From: Pseudonocardia sp. CNS-139
Lineage (GTDB): Bacteria; Actinomycetota; Actinomycetes; Mycobacteriales; Pseudonocardiaceae
Assembly: GCA_001942415.1 (NCBI GenBank)
Contig: MKJX01000250.1
Location: 1-64,000 of the forward strand
Direction of reading: 5' to 3'
DNA length: 64,000 bases
A program made the translations under genes and the position numbers. Below the pieces are notes generated by a model. It did no database searches, was not told the DNA's origin, and was given only the letters and a program-made list of their open reading frames with translations. Within the stretch, counting starts at the first letter, position 1, and each line of letters starts with the position of its first letter. Below are positions 15,980 to 25,559 of the stretch, in pieces.

Positions 15980-16687
15980 ATGACCGACGTCGAGATCCGC
16001 ACCTTCACCGAGCCCGACCGCGCCCCGCTGCTCGCGGTGTTCCGGCGGGCGGGCGAGGGTGCGCCGACCGCCGACCTCTGGGGGCACGACGAGTCCGAGG
16101 CGGACGTCTACCTCACGCCGTACATGGACCACGAGCCCGACTCGCTCTTCCTGGCGGTCGTGGGCGGCGAGCCGGCGGGCTACCTGGCCGGGTCGCTCGG
16201 GAGTGGCGCGCCGGACCCGGTGCCGGCCGAGGACGCCCGCATCGCGCAGGCCATCCGCGACCACCGGTTGGTGCTCCGCCGCAGGCCCGCCGCGTTCTTC
16301 CTGCGCGCGGGCCTGGACGCGGCGTGGGCCGCGGTGCGGCGCGAGCCGACGGCCGGCGAGCTCGACGATCCCCGCTGGCCCGCCCACCTGCACATCAACG
16401 TCGTGCCGCAGGTGCGGGGCACGGGTGCGGCCGCCGCGCTGATGGCGGCGTGGCAGGACCGGCTCCGGGCGACCGGCACGCCCGGCTGCTACCTCCAGAC
16501 GCTGGTCGAGAACGTCCGTGCGGTGCGGTTCTTCGAGCGCAGCGGGTTCGAGAAGCACGGCCCGACGCCGGTCGTGCCGGGCCTGCGGCACGAGGGCCGC
16601 CCCGTGCACCAGCAGACGATGACCTGGAACACCCGCCGATCGGCTAGGCGGCGGACGCGGGCGGTGGGAAGCGCGTGCGGAACGTGA
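15980..16687 (+). CDS. GNAT-family N-acetyltransferase
   Basis: About 235 residues with the GNAT core in the second half: the strand HLHINVVPQVRGTGAAAALMAAW carries the acetyl-CoA loop (R-G-T-G) and NVRAVRFFERSGFEKHGPTPV is motif B. The substrate is unknown. The ATG at 15980 follows a purine-rich GGGGGGA. The last 22 codons run into the convergent DUF3291 gene (44-bp overlap); a lost base near 16640 would end it at 16647 instead, so the C-terminus is uncertain. Divergent from furA, whose operator lies 49-70 bp upstream of this start. Confidence 0.8.
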   Translation: MTDVEIRTFTEPDRAPLLAVFRRAGEGAPTADLWGHDESEADVYLTPYMDHEPDSLFLAVVGGEPAGYLAGSLGSGAPDPVPAEDARIAQAIRDHRLVLRRRPAAFFLRAGLDAAWAAVRREPTAGELDDPRWPAHLHINVVPQVRGTGAAAALMAAWQDRLRATGTPGCYLQTLVENVRAVRFFERSGFEKHGPTPVVPGLRHEGRPVHQQTMTWNTRRSARRRTRAVGSACGT

Positions 16688-17111
16688 ACGCGGCGGGCGT
16701 CGGGCCGTGGGCGCGCAGGTGCCGGACCGCCTCCTCGGCCTCGGCGGTGGACGGGCGGTGGCCGGCCGGAACCCACCAGAGCGCGGTGGTCGGCTCCGCC
16801 GCGGCGGCGAACCACTCGCGCCGGCGGCGCATGATCCCGACGTGCCGGCCGGAGTACGCGAAGTCCCTCAGCGCTTCCGCCGACGTCCAGACCGTGAGGT
16901 TGACGATCACGCCGTGGGCGCCGGCGTCCCACTCGAAGGCGCGGACGGCCATCGCGTTGCCCTGCTCGGTCTGCAGCCGCCACACGAACCCGGGAGCCTG
17001 CTCGCCCAGCGCGTTCACCTCGTCGATCGCCGCCACGAACTCGGCGAGCTGCGCCGAGTCGATCGGGGCCAGCAGACGGGAGAAGTTCACCTGCGCCAGT
17101 TCGTGGGCCAC
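16644..17111 (-). CDS. DUF3291 domain protein
   Basis: A 155-residue protein starting MAHELAQVNFSRLLAPIDS, with FVWRLQTEQGNAM, the strand VIVNLTVWTSAEALRDFAYSG, RRREWFAAAAEPTTALWWVPAGHRPSTAEAEEAV and FTFRTRFPPP, all typical of DUF3291, a ferredoxin-like dimeric alpha/beta-barrel family of unknown function related to monooxygenase-type folds. The upstream gene on the same strand is the damaged MFS transporter, 18 bp away. Confidence 0.85.
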   Translation of the reverse strand: MAHELAQVNFSRLLAPIDSAQLAEFVAAIDEVNALGEQAPGFVWRLQTEQGNAMAVRAFEWDAGAHGVIVNLTVWTSAEALRDFAYSGRHVGIMRRRREWFAAAAEPTTALWWVPAGHRPSTAEAEEAVRHLRAHGPTPAAFTFRTRFPPPASAA

Positions 17112-17129
17112 GTCGTCACGGTATCGGCG

Positions 17130-18268
17130 TCACGCGTGCGTCGCGTCCCGTTTCCGGTCCGCCCGCAGCTGCAGGCGACGGCGACCGCCGCGAGCGCGAG
17201 CAGGCCCGCGCCGGTGAACGCCGAGAGCGCGACCGCGTCGGTGACGCCCGGAACGCGCGCTCCAGCAGCGGTCCGGCCAGTGCCGGGGCAGCGTCACGGC
17301 GGTGGCGACCGCCCCGCCCAGCGTCGCGGCGGCGGCCCCCGCGGCGTCCGGCGGGAGCGCCGCGGGGAGCCGTCGGCCATCCCCGACCGGTACACGCTGG
17401 TCGCCACGCTGCCGAGCGCCGCGATCCCGAGCGCCCCGCCGAGCTCGCCGCCGGTCTCGCCGATGGCGGCGGCCGCGCCCGCGCGGTCGGGCGGCGCCGC
17501 GGACACGATCACGTCGATGGCCCGGGACGCGACGATGCCCATGCCGGCGCTGAGCACCACGTAGCAGGCGACGAGCGGCGCCGGTGCCCCTGAGAGCCCG
17601 AGCGCGCCGAGCAGCACGAGCCCCGACGCCGCGACGACCAGCCCGACCGCGAGCACGGCCCCCGGGTGCACCGCCCGGCTCAGCGCCGTCGCCGCGCCGA
17701 TGCCGAGGAACGTCCCGACGACGGTGGGCAGCTGCCACAGCGCGGCGGCGACGGGCGACAGCCCCTGGACGACCTGCATGAGCTGCACGACGAGCAGGGC
17801 CGTGCCCGCGCCGCCGACCACGACGACGGTGTACGCGACAACCGCCGTGCTGAACGTCCGGCTGCGGAACAGCCCGACGTCGACGAGCGGCTCGGCGAGC
17901 CGGGTCTGGCGGCGGACGAACAGCGCTCCGAGCGCCACGCCCGCGACGATCGCGGCGGCCGTCGTCGCGTGCACGGTGCCGGTGTAGGCGATCTCCTTGC
18001 CGCCGTAGGTCACCAGGAGTGCGGCCCCGATCGACATCCCGGCGCTGACCAGGTCGAACCGGCTCGGCACCCGTTCCCGCGACTCGGGGAGCAGCAGCGG
18101 GCCGACGATCAGCAGGACGTCCACACCCCGACGGCGGCGGCGCGCTGGCCGGCGTCGGCGAACATCGTCCGGATCAGCGCCGGCGTGGACGGGGCGAGCG
18201 TCGCGCCGACGACGCCCAGCAGCGCGCGGGAGGCGATCAGCATCTCCGCGGTGGCCGAGTACGCGGCG
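17130..18268 (-). pseudogene. Damaged EmrB/QacA-type MFS drug transporter
   Basis: Segments of a DHA2-type efflux pump: LIASRALLGVVGATLAPSTP (before TM4), RFDLVSAGMSIGAALLVTYGG, GLSPVAAALWQLPTVVGTFLG, and GAAAAIGETGGELGGALGIAALGS near the end. Three problems are visible: the first ~80-100 residues (TM1-TM3 and motif A) are missing because the sequence passes straight into the divergent TetR gene at about 18,269; about 40 residues are missing at 18,118, where VGVWTS jumps to DVLLIVGPLLLPES; and the last 60 codons shift frame at least twice before a stop at 17130. It is either a real pseudogene or an assembly fault; the missing blocks are too large for single-base error. Confidence 0.75.
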
Positions 18269-18269
18269 C

Positions 18270-18825
18270 CAAGCGCTGCATCATCGAGAAGGGGTTCGCC
18301 CACACCACGGCGCGCGACATCGTCGCCGCGTCGGGCACGAACCTGGCGTCGATCGGCTACCACTTCGGCTCGAAGGAGGCCCTGCTCAACGCGGCCGGCA
18401 TCGACTCGTTCGACGACTGGGACGACGCGATCGACGGAGCCATGGCGGCCCGCGAGGGCGACCGGCCCGACGAGCGGCCGCGGGCGCTGCTCGCGGGAGT
18501 CCTGCAGTCGATGGGCGAGCACCGGCCGATGGTCGTCGCGAGCGTCCAGGCGTTCGCGCAGGCCGAGTTCTCCGACGACGTCCGTGAGCAGATCGCGACG
18601 AGCTACCGCGGGGCCCGGCGGTCGTTCGCGGCGCTGCTCCTCGGGCTCGCCGACGACGAGGTCGACGACCACGCCGCCGCGACCGTCGGCTCGCTGGGAA
18701 TCGCGTTGGTCAACGGGCTGGTGCTGCAGCACCTCGTGGACCCGGCCGACACCCCGTCCGCGGACGACGTCGTCGAGGCCGTCCGGGCGCTCTCCGGCCG
18801 GGCCGCCGACGACCTGCGAGGATGA
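18270..18825 (+). pseudogene. TetR-family regulator lacking its N-terminus
   Basis: The frame RCIIEKGFAHTTARDIVAASGTNLASIGYHFGSKEALLNAAG contains most of a TetR HTH, and the ligand-binding part continues to the stop at 18825. The first ~20 residues (start codon and first half of helix 1) are absent: upstream sequence is already the inverted MFS transporter. In drug-efflux pairs the regulator normally faces the pump across a shared operator, so that control region is what is missing. The stop overlaps the next ATG (ATGA). Confidence 0.75.
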
Positions 18826-19057
18826 TCGGCGTGCCCCGCCCGCCGATCCTGGACGTGCCCATCGCCGAGGCCCCGATCCGCCTCGGCCAGTTCCTCAAGC
18901 TGGCCGGGTTCGCGGAGGACGGCGGGCACGCGCGGGCGCTGCTGGACGCGTCCGAGGTGCAGGTGAACGGCCGGGTCGAGACGCGCCGAGCGCCCAGCTG
19001 ACCGCCGGTGACGTCGTCGCGGTGCGCGGGCGGCGAGCCCGGCCGGTGGCGGGCTGA
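18822..19057 (+). CDS. Small S4-domain RNA-binding protein
   Basis: A protein of about 78 residues: VPIAEAPIRLGQFLKLAGFAEDGGHARALLDASEVQVNGRVETRR is an S4 RNA-binding motif, continued after a single-base break near 18,990 by AQLTAGDVVAVRGRRARPVAG. It resembles the stand-alone YbcJ-type S4 proteins, likely rRNA or tRNA binders. Start ATG at 18822 overlaps the TetR stop, which implies coupled translation; GTG at 18831 is an alternative. Confidence 0.75.
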
Positions 19058-19075
19058 GCCCGACCGGCCCGACGC

Positions 19076-21060
19076 CTACCAGCCCAGCGCGTTGAGGATC
19101 TGCGCCTCGACGACCGGTGCCATCGAGGCGCTGTAAGCGGCGGAGACGTGGTTGTCGTCGAGGTAGACCAGCACGTTCCCGATCTCCGGCGGGCAGCGGT
19201 CGCCGTCGCACACGACACCCGCGACGTCGAGGAACCGCACGTTCGGCGGCACGTCCGTGAGCTGCTGGTACGGCGGGACGTCCGCGTAGACCGCGTGCCG
19301 GTCGACGCCGCACAGCGCGGCGTCGGGCCCGTTGCGCTGCACGCAGTCGGGCACCGAGAAGTCGAAGCGCGGGTTGTCGCGGATCGCGAGCACCGGGATG
19401 CCCAGGTCGTTGAGCCGCCACCACTGTGCGACGAACCCGGGCGGGGTGTGCTCGGTCAGCCCCGGCCGGACGTCCCGGGTGGCGAGCGTGACGACGGCGT
19501 CCGGGCGCATGGCGGCGATCTCGTCGACGGCCGCGGTGTTCCAGGCGAGGCAGCCCGGCTCGTCCGGCACGACCTCCGACACCGTCGAGAACGGGCATGC
19601 GCCCCGCAGGATCGCGATGATCTGCCAGTTGTGCTCCTGCGCGATCGGGATGAGCGCGCCCGAGAGCTGCTGCACGTGCGAGTCGCCGACCACCACGATG
19701 CGGCGCGTGGGCGCCTCGACCTGCTGCGCGCAGGCGTCGGACGGGTAGGCCGCCATCGGCGCGCAGTTCCACTGCTCGACGGGGACCCAGTCGTCGTACA
19801 CCGAGACCGGGGCCGGGACCAGCGGCGCCGGCTCGGGGCGGCCCTCGACGAGGGCGAGCGCGCCGGGGTGGGTGGTGTCGCTGACCGGGCCGACGTCGGC
19901 CCGCTGCGCGGTGACGTACTGCCAGCAGGCCGCGGCGAGCAGGACCGCGACCACGCCCGCCGCACCGAACCGGTACGCGTTGCGTGCGGAGAGGCGCAGG
20001 CGCAGCACCGGCTGCTCGACGAAGCGGTGCGTCAGCACGGCCAGCACCACCGAGACCGTGATCACCGCGACGCCGCCGAGCGGGCCGACCTCGCCCTGCT
20101 CGCGCGTCGCCATGAACAGCACCAGCACCGGCCAGTGCCAGAGGTAGAGCGCGTAGCTGAGGCCGCCGACGTACTGGACGGGCCCGAGCGTCAGGATGCG
20201 GTCGACGCCGCGCCGCGAGCGCGTCACGCCGGCGATGAGCACGAGCGCCGCGCAGCCCGTCGGCCACAGCGCGGCGAAGCCGGGGAAGACCGCCCCGACC
20301 GGCAGCACGGCGCCGCAGACCAGCAGGCCGATCACCCCGACCCAGCCGAACGTCACCCGTTCCTCGCGGGTCCACGGGAACCGCCGGCCCCACAGCGCCA
20401 CCAGCCCGCCCAGCGCGAACTCCCACAGGCGCGTGAGCGTGTGGAAGTACGCGAGCGGCTGGTTGGTGAGCGTCAGCGCGACGGAGAACGTCAGCGACGC
20501 CACGAACACGCCGAGCAGCGCGATCGTCAGGTAGGTGTGGAAGCGCTGCAGCACGCCGCGCGCCACCATCGCGACGACCACCGCCACCAGCGGCCAGAGC
20601 AGAAAGAACTGCACCTGGATCGACAGCGACCAGAAGTGCTGCACCACGCTCGTGGTGTTGTTGCGCGCGGCGTAGTCGACGGAGTCGGCGGCGAGCTGCC
20701 AGTTCTCCAGGAACACGCCGCGGCGACGACCTCGCGCACGGTCTGGTTCCAGCGGCCCTCCGGCAGCAGCAGCGCCCCCGCGAGCACCGTGGCGAGCAGC
20801 ACGGTGACCGCGGCCGGGAGCAGCCGCAGCGCCATCCGGCTCCAGCGCCGCGGCAGGTCGAACGCGCCGTGCTCGGCCGCGCGCGCCAGCTGCCCGGTCA
20901 GCAGGAACCCGGAGATCACGAAGAAGACGTCGACGCCGCCGGAGATCCGGCCGAACCAGACGTGGTAGACGACCACGAGCACCACGGCCAGGGCACGCAG
21001 GCCCTGCAGCTCCGGGCGGAAGTGCGCCGCCGCGGTGGGCGGGTGCGCGGTGGGCCGCGG
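19076..21060 (-). CDS. Acyltransferase-3 membrane protein with C-terminal SGNH domain
   Basis: About 660 residues. The N-terminal part is an acyltransferase-3 domain: HFRPELQGLRALAVVLVVVYHV, GGVDVFFVISGFLLTGQL, HFWSLSIQVQFFLLWPLV, YVGGLSYALYLWHWPVLVL. The C-terminal ~280 residues form an SGNH hydrolase-like domain (IVVVGDSHVQQLSGALIP; VYLDDNHVSAAYS). Such fusions O-acetylate cell-surface glycans using an inward-facing acyl source. A base is missing near 20,720. The start is unresolved: coding similarity reaches about 21,030 but no in-frame ATG or GTG precedes it, so another break is likely and the true start is probably at the upstream gene's stop (about 21,086). Confidence 0.85.
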
Positions 21061-21082
21061 GGCTGCTGGTCCGGAGAGGTGC

Positions 21083-21895
21083 TCAGTAGCCGACGTAGTC
21101 CCCGGAGCTGTTGGTGCGGCCGCCCGCCTCGAGCGTGTCCATGCCGTAGTTGGCGATCATGTAGCGGACGCCGGCGGTGATGTTCGCGACGGGGTCGGTG
21201 ATCGGCCGGTCGGCGACGTCGGGGTGGACGTAGGCGCGGTAGGTGGACGGGATCGTCTGCATGAGGCCCTGCGACGGCGTGCCGCGGCGGGCGTTGCTGT
21301 CCCAGGTGTTGATCGCGCGGGGGTTGCCGCCCGACTCGGCCATGATGATCCGCTTGATCGCGGGCGAGAGCGACTGCGGCAGGTCCATGATCTGCAGCGC
21401 CTCGGCGATCCAGCCGTTCAGGCCGCCCTTCTCGATGAGCGCCTCGACGCGGTCGCGTTCGGCCTGCTCACGGGCCTGCTGCGCGTGCAGCTCGGCCAGC
21501 TCCGCGGCCAGCGTGGCGGCCTTGTCGAGCAGCGCGATGTGGATGTCGCCGTCCTCCGGGTCCGGCTCCTCGGCGTACTCGACGGGCAGGACGGCCGTGG
21601 AGACGGACCGGGCGGACGCCAGCTCCTCGACCAGCTCGGCGCTGTTGGACGCCAGTACCGCTGAGAGCGGCTCCTCGTCGGCGGCCGCGGTGGTCGTCGT
21701 GCCGTCGCCGGGGGTGGGGATGAGCGCCGTGAAGGTGCCGCTGGCGACTGCGCCGAACGCGGCCGCGGTGGCCAGCACGCCGGTGGCGACCGAGGGCCTG
21801 CCGGGCGGCGGCCGGTGCGCCGAGTGGTGGCGTGCCGACGCGGACCCGGAGGTCCGGGGCGCGCGCACACCACCGGGGGAGCGGTGTCCTGCCAA
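21083..21895 (-). CDS. Membrane-anchored SLT-type lytic transglycosylase
   Basis: About 270 residues: a basic N-terminus, one membrane or signal segment (about 38-60, VATGVLATAAAFGAVASGTF), an Ala/Glu-rich coiled region (about 105-150) and a C-terminal transglycosylase domain with the catalytic Glu in MAESGGNPRAINTWDSNA, then GTPSQGLMQTIPSTY and ITAGVRYMIANYG. It should act outside the membrane on peptidoglycan. It ends GDYVGY. The TTG at 21895 is the furthest start and not certain. It lies just upstream of the acyltransferase on the same strand; both act on the envelope. Confidence 0.88.
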   Translation of the reverse strand: MAGHRSPGGVRAPRTSGSASARHHSAHRPPPGRPSVATGVLATAAAFGAVASGTFTALIPTPGDGTTTTAAADEEPLSAVLASNSAELVEELASARSVSTAVLPVEYAEEPDPEDGDIHIALLDKAATLAAELAELHAQQAREQAERDRVEALIEKGGLNGWIAEALQIMDLPQSLSPAIKRIIMAESGGNPRAINTWDSNARRGTPSQGLMQTIPSTYRAYVHPDVADRPITDPVANITAGVRYMIANYGMDTLEAGGRTNSSGDYVGY

Positions 21896-22022
21896 GTGAC
21901 GAACTGCCCTTCCAGCGCGGGGGAGCGGCCTGCTCAGCGCTGCCGGTCGGGGGTCCGGTGGACCGGTTGGGGAGGACCGGTCCGGAGACGCGCGTGATCA
22001 GGTCGTGACGCTGGACAGGACC

Positions 22023-22052
22023 CTATTGCCGCCGATCAGTCGACGGCAATAG
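22023..22052 (-). terminator. Hairpin downstream of queA
   Basis: Arms CTATTGCCG and CGGCAATAG with a partly pairable 12-base centre, 50-79 bases past the queA stop. It is relatively AT-rich, so it could alternatively be an operator for the transglycosylase gene, which starts 128 bases further left. Confidence 0.5.
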
Positions 22053-22101
22053 ACGTGACGACGTTTCGGCGCAGCTCGACGGCCGTTCGTCGGGGCCGCC
22101 A

Positions 22102-23193
22102 CTACCGGGTGACGTTCCGGGCGGCCACGTCCGGGAGGAGCAGGCACGAGTCGCCGAACTCGTGCCACAGGTACCGCTCCGCCAGGGCCGCGGCGTACGC
22201 CCGGCCGACCAGCTCCGCACCGGCCACCGCCTCCAGCAGCAACAGGTGGGAGGCCTCCGGCTGGTGCCAGCCGGTGACGAGCCCGTCGACCACCCGTACC
22301 GGGTGGTCCGGGCCGAGCACGAGGTGGGTCCACCCGGCCCGGGCGGTGACCTGCCCGTCCTTGTCCGCGGCGGTCTCCAGCGCGCGGGTCACGGTCGTCC
22401 CGACCGCGACGACCCGCCCACCGGCCTGCCGCGTCGCGTTCACCGCGGCGGCGGTCGCCGGCGGCACCCGGAACCGCTCGCGCAGCGGCAGCTCGTCGGC
22501 CTCCAGCGACGACACCCCGGTGTGCAGCACGACCTCCGCCACCCCGACGCCTGCGGCGTGCAGCCCGGCCAGGACCGCGGGCGTGAACGGGCGGCCCGCG
22601 CTCGGCATCTCCGCGCTGCCGAACTCGGCCTCCGCCCGCGCGAAGACCGTGCGGTAGTCGGCGAGCGGCCACGCGCCGCGCACGTAGGCGTAGCGGATCG
22701 GCCGCCCGGCGGCGGCCAGCCAGCCACGCAGCCCGCCGGCGACCGGGATCCGGGCCCGCCACAGCCGGCTCCCGGCGACGACGTGCGGGTCGGGGTGCGC
22801 GGTCAGCAGCGTCGCCGCGACGCCCGCCGGCAGCAGCACGGTCTCACCCGCGACCGCGTCGGTGACCCGCCGCCCGTCCGGCGTGCGCAGCTCGACCACG
22901 TGCAGCCCGTCCGGCGCCGGGCCGGAGACGTGCAGGGTGACCCGGCGGCCGTCGTCGCGGTGGCCGTCGACGGCCGCCGGCTCGGTGTCGGAGGTGTTCA
23001 CGACGACGAGGTCGCCGGGGCGCAGCGCCGACGGCAGGTCGCGGAAGCGCAGGTGCCGCAGCGGGGCGCCGTCCGCCGCGACGAGCAGCCGCACCTCGTC
23101 GCGGGCCACGCCGCGCGCCTCCGCCGGCTCGGTGGCCGCCAGGCCGTCGGGCAGGCTGAAGGCCGTCGCGGGGGCGGGTCGCGGGAGGGTAAC
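22102..23193 (-). CDS. QueA-type S-adenosylmethionine:tRNA ribosyltransferase-isomerase-like protein
   Basis: About 364 residues similar to QueA, which transfers the ribosyl part of SAM to preQ1 in tRNA: FSLPDGLAATEPAEARG, LRPGDLVVVNTSDTEPAA, RPIRYAYVRGAWPLADYRTVFA, EMPSAGRPFTPAVLAGL, VVLHTGVSSLEADELPLRERF, VNATRQAGGRVVAVGTTVTRALE and GWHQPEASHLLLLEAVAG are all family motifs. Family similarity extends to 23193, where the codon is GTT (reading V-T-L-P-R-P), not a legal start; the first in-frame GTG (23109) would cut off 28 conserved residues. No tgt or other queuosine genes are nearby; orphan QueA homologues occur in actinobacteria, so the tRNA role is not certain. Confidence 0.85.
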   Translation of the reverse strand, partial: VTLPRPAPATAFSLPDGLAATEPAEARGVARDEVRLLVAADGAPLRHLRFRDLPSALRPGDLVVVNTSDTEPAAVDGHRDDGRRVTLHVSGPAPDGLHVVELRTPDGRRVTDAVAGETVLLPAGVAATLLTAHPDPHVVAGSRLWRARIPVAGGLRGWLAAAGRPIRYAYVRGAWPLADYRTVFARAEAEFGSAEMPSAGRPFTPAVLAGLHAAGVGVAEVVLHTGVSSLEADELPLRERFRVPPATAAAVNATRQAGGRVVAVGTTVTRALETAADKDGQVTARAGWTHLVLGPDHPVRVVDGLVTGWHQPEASHLLLLEAVAGAELVGRAYAAALAERYLWHEFGDSCLLLPDVAARNVTR

Positions 23194-23886
23194 CGCGGCT
23201 CCCGGCAGCCAGGTCGGCGGCGCGGTGCCGGCCGCTCGGGATCGGCTCGTCGAGCAGCCGCAGCAAAGCCGGCACCACCGTCTCCGGCTCGGGCCGGTCG
23301 GAGATGTCCTCGCCGGGGAAGGCCCGCTGGTGCATCGCCGTGCGCATGTCGCCCGGGTCGAACGCGTGCACCCGCAGCCCCGGCTCCTCGACGGCGAGCA
23401 CCGCCGCGAGCTGGTCGAGCGCGGCCTTCGCCGCCCCGTACCCGCCCCAGCCCGCGTACGCCTCCACAGCCGCGTCCGAGCTGAGCGTCACGATCGTGCC
23501 GGTCGCGGACGCGCGCAGCAGCGGCAGCGCGAGCTGGGTGAGCGCGAGCGGGGCCAGGACGGTGGTCTCCAGCACCGCGCGCAGGGCGTCGAGCGGGTAG
23601 CGCTCCAGGCCCGGCAGCGGCGACGGGCCCAGCTCGCCCGCGTTGTGCACGAGCAGGTCGAGCCCGCCGCGGTGGCGGGCGGCCGCGACGAGGTCCGCGC
23701 GGAAGGCCGGGTCGGTGACGTCTCCGGGCAGCGCGAGCACGCCGGGCAGGTCCGCGGTCGCCGCCCGCAGCCGGGCGCGTCCCGGGCGCAGGCGAGGACG
23801 GTGGTGCCGCGCGCGCTCAGCGCGCGGGTGAGGGCGAGCCCGAAACCCTGGCCCGCGCCGGTCACGATGGCGGTGTCGAAGGTCAT
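23194..23886 (-). CDS. Short-chain dehydrogenase/reductase
   Basis: A Rossmann-fold SDR of about 230 residues: TAIVTGAGQGFGLALTRAL (TGxxxGxG cofactor loop, residues 5-25), LDLLVHNAGELG (NAG), IVTLSSDAAVEAYAGWGGYGAAKAALDQL (Ser and YxxxK), and DPGDMRTAMHQRAFPGEDI. A base is missing near 23,770 between LACARD and the LPGDVTD strand. The end is unresolved: no stop occurs before the frame enters queA, so the stop and queA's start were probably lost together near 23,193. ATG at 23886 is divergent from soxR, 50 bp apart, with a dyad between them, suggesting SoxR control. Confidence 0.8.
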
Positions 23887-23899
23887 GCGGGTACGGTGC

Positions 23900-23921
23900 G
23901 ACTTGAAGTCAGCTTTAGGTC
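23900..23921. promoter_or_regulatory. Dyad operator between SDR and soxR
   Basis: Imperfect inverted repeat GACTTGAAG-N4-CTTTAGGTC (7 of 9 positions symmetric) in the middle of a 50-bp divergent spacer. MerR-type regulators bind such dyads between -35 and -10; on the SDR strand TTGACC lies at its edge as a possible -35. Confidence 0.5.
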
Positions 23922-23936
23922 AAGGGGGAACCACCG

Positions 23937-24407
23937 GTGGACGCGAAGGAGCTGCTCACGATCGGCGAGGTGGCGCACCGCAGCGGCTTCCCGCCGTCGG
24001 CGCTGCGCTACTACGAGCGCGAGGGGCTGCTGCGGACCACCCGGACATCAGGTGGGCAGCGCCGCTACGAGCGCTCGGTGCTGCGCCGGCTCGCGTTCAT
24101 CAGGGCCGCCCGGACGATCGGCATCGGGCTCGACGAGGTGCGGGTGGGCCTCGACCAGCTCCCGGACGGCCGCACCCCGACGAAGGCGGACTGGTCACGC
24201 CTGTCGCGCGCCTGGCGCGGGCGGCTCGACGAGCAGATCCAGGCGCTCGTGGCACTGCGCGACGGCCTGGACTCGTGCATCGGCTGCGGTTGCCTGTCGC
24301 TGCAGCGCTGCCGGCTCTACAACCCCGGCGACCGCGTCGGGGAACTCGGCCCCGGTGCGCGACTGCTGCCGCCGATGCTGCGCCGCACACCGGCGGAGGG
24401 CGTCTGA
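23937..24407 (+). CDS. soxR: SoxR-type redox-sensing MerR regulator
   Basis: A 156-residue protein with a MerR winged-helix N-terminus (LTIGEVAHRSGFPPSALRYYEREGLL; SGGQRRYERSVLRRLAFI), a dimer helix, and the SoxR [2Fe-2S] cysteine cluster CIGCGCLSLQRC (Cys114, 117, 119, 125; C-x2-C-x-C-x5-C). In actinobacteria SoxR senses redox-active metabolites and controls nearby oxidoreductases; the divergent SDR is the obvious target. Start GTG at 23937. The frame is intact. It converges on the pyruvyl transferase gene. Confidence 0.9.
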   Translation: MDAKELLTIGEVAHRSGFPPSALRYYEREGLLRTTRTSGGQRRYERSVLRRLAFIRAARTIGIGLDEVRVGLDQLPDGRTPTKADWSRLSRAWRGRLDEQIQALVALRDGLDSCIGCGCLSLQRCRLYNPGDRVGELGPGARLLPPMLRRTPAEGV

Positions 24408-24435
24408 ACGCACCCTCCGCCGACGGCGGGAACTC

Positions 24436-25559
24436 TCAGGAGGAGAGCAGACGCGGACGGGCGGACCAGCGGGCCGGCAGCGTCCGGTCGACCCACGCGT
24501 GCAGGTCCTCCTTCGGCGGGCGGGTGCTGATCGCCGACTGCTCGTGCTCGGCCAGGAACGCCGTGGTGCGCTCCTCCCAGCCGACGCCGAGGCAGGGGAC
24601 GCCGGTCGAGACCGCGAAGATCAGGGAGTGGATGCGCAGGCCGAACAGCGCGTCCGCCTCCCCGACCACGGCCTTCGCCAGCGCCGGCGGGAGCTGCGGG
24701 CCGAGCACCGGCAGCGGCCGGCCGAGGCGCTCGCCCAGCTCGTTCACCAGCACCTCGTCGCGGCGGGCGAGACCGAGCCCGTAGTCGGCGTGGGTGCTGA
24801 TCGCGAGGCCGGCGACCGCGCCGCCGCGCTCGATCCAGCGCCGCGCCAGCGTCTCGGCGGCGTCCTGCAGCGCGTCGACGAGGATCGGGTTGGGCAGCGC
24901 CTTCGGTGCGACCAGCAGCAGCGGCACCGCGGGGTCGATCCCCGCCGCGGCGAGCGCGCGCCGGGCGTCGGCCGCCGGGGCCGGCTTGAGGCCCATCGCG
25001 AGGTCGCCGACCACCGGCGCCACGATGTCGTCGCCGAGGGTGGCCGCCGAGACCTCGTCGCGCACGCTGATCCGGCCGGGCTTGCGGACCGACCGGCGCA
25101 GCAGGTCCAGCACGCGGTCCGGAGTGCCGGGGTAGACGCCGATGGCCAGGTAGGTGATGTCGCGGCCGCGGGCGGTGGTGGCCCACACGATCGCCGGCAG
25201 CACGTTGACCAGCGAGGACGAGCCGGTGCCGAAGAGCCCGCCGCCGACGACGGCGATGCCGTCGCACCACTTGAGGGACTTCGTGAAGGGGATGCCCTCC
25301 ATCGGGACCGCCGGCACGCGGTGCAGCGCTCGACCATCCGCGGGTTGCGCGACATCACGCGCACCTCGGTGTCCTCGGGGAGCTCCTGCAGGGTGCGGGC
25401 GAGCATCGCCTCGTCGCCCGTGTTGCCGTTGCCGAAGTTGCCGATGATCAGCACGCGGGTCGGGCGGGGCGCGGCGTCTCCCTGGCTCGCCCGCGCGGCG
25501 TGCCTCCGGCCCAGGTCGGCGAGTTGCTGGCGGATCAGGTTCGTGCGGGGGTCCGTCAT
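24436..25559 (-). CDS. Polysaccharide pyruvyl transferase family protein
   Basis: About 374 residues of the CsaB/WcaK type: VLIIGNFGNGNTGDEAMLARTLQELP at the start, VVGGGLFGTGSSSLVNVLP, AIGVYPGTPDRVLDLLRRSVRKPGRISVRDEVS, LLLVAPKALPNP, and ADALFGLRIHSLIFAVSTGVPCLGVGWEERTTAFL (the conserved R-x-H near the C-terminus). Such enzymes add pyruvate ketals to cell-wall glycans. The ATG at 25559 has GAGGA upstream. A break near 25,318 separates the N-terminal 80 residues from the rest. Confidence 0.88.

Noticed and set aside
16644..16687. Meaningful convergent gene overlap between GNAT and DUF3291
   Set aside because: A single lost base near 16,640 would end the GNAT gene at 16,647 and remove the overlap; given the error rate this is more likely.
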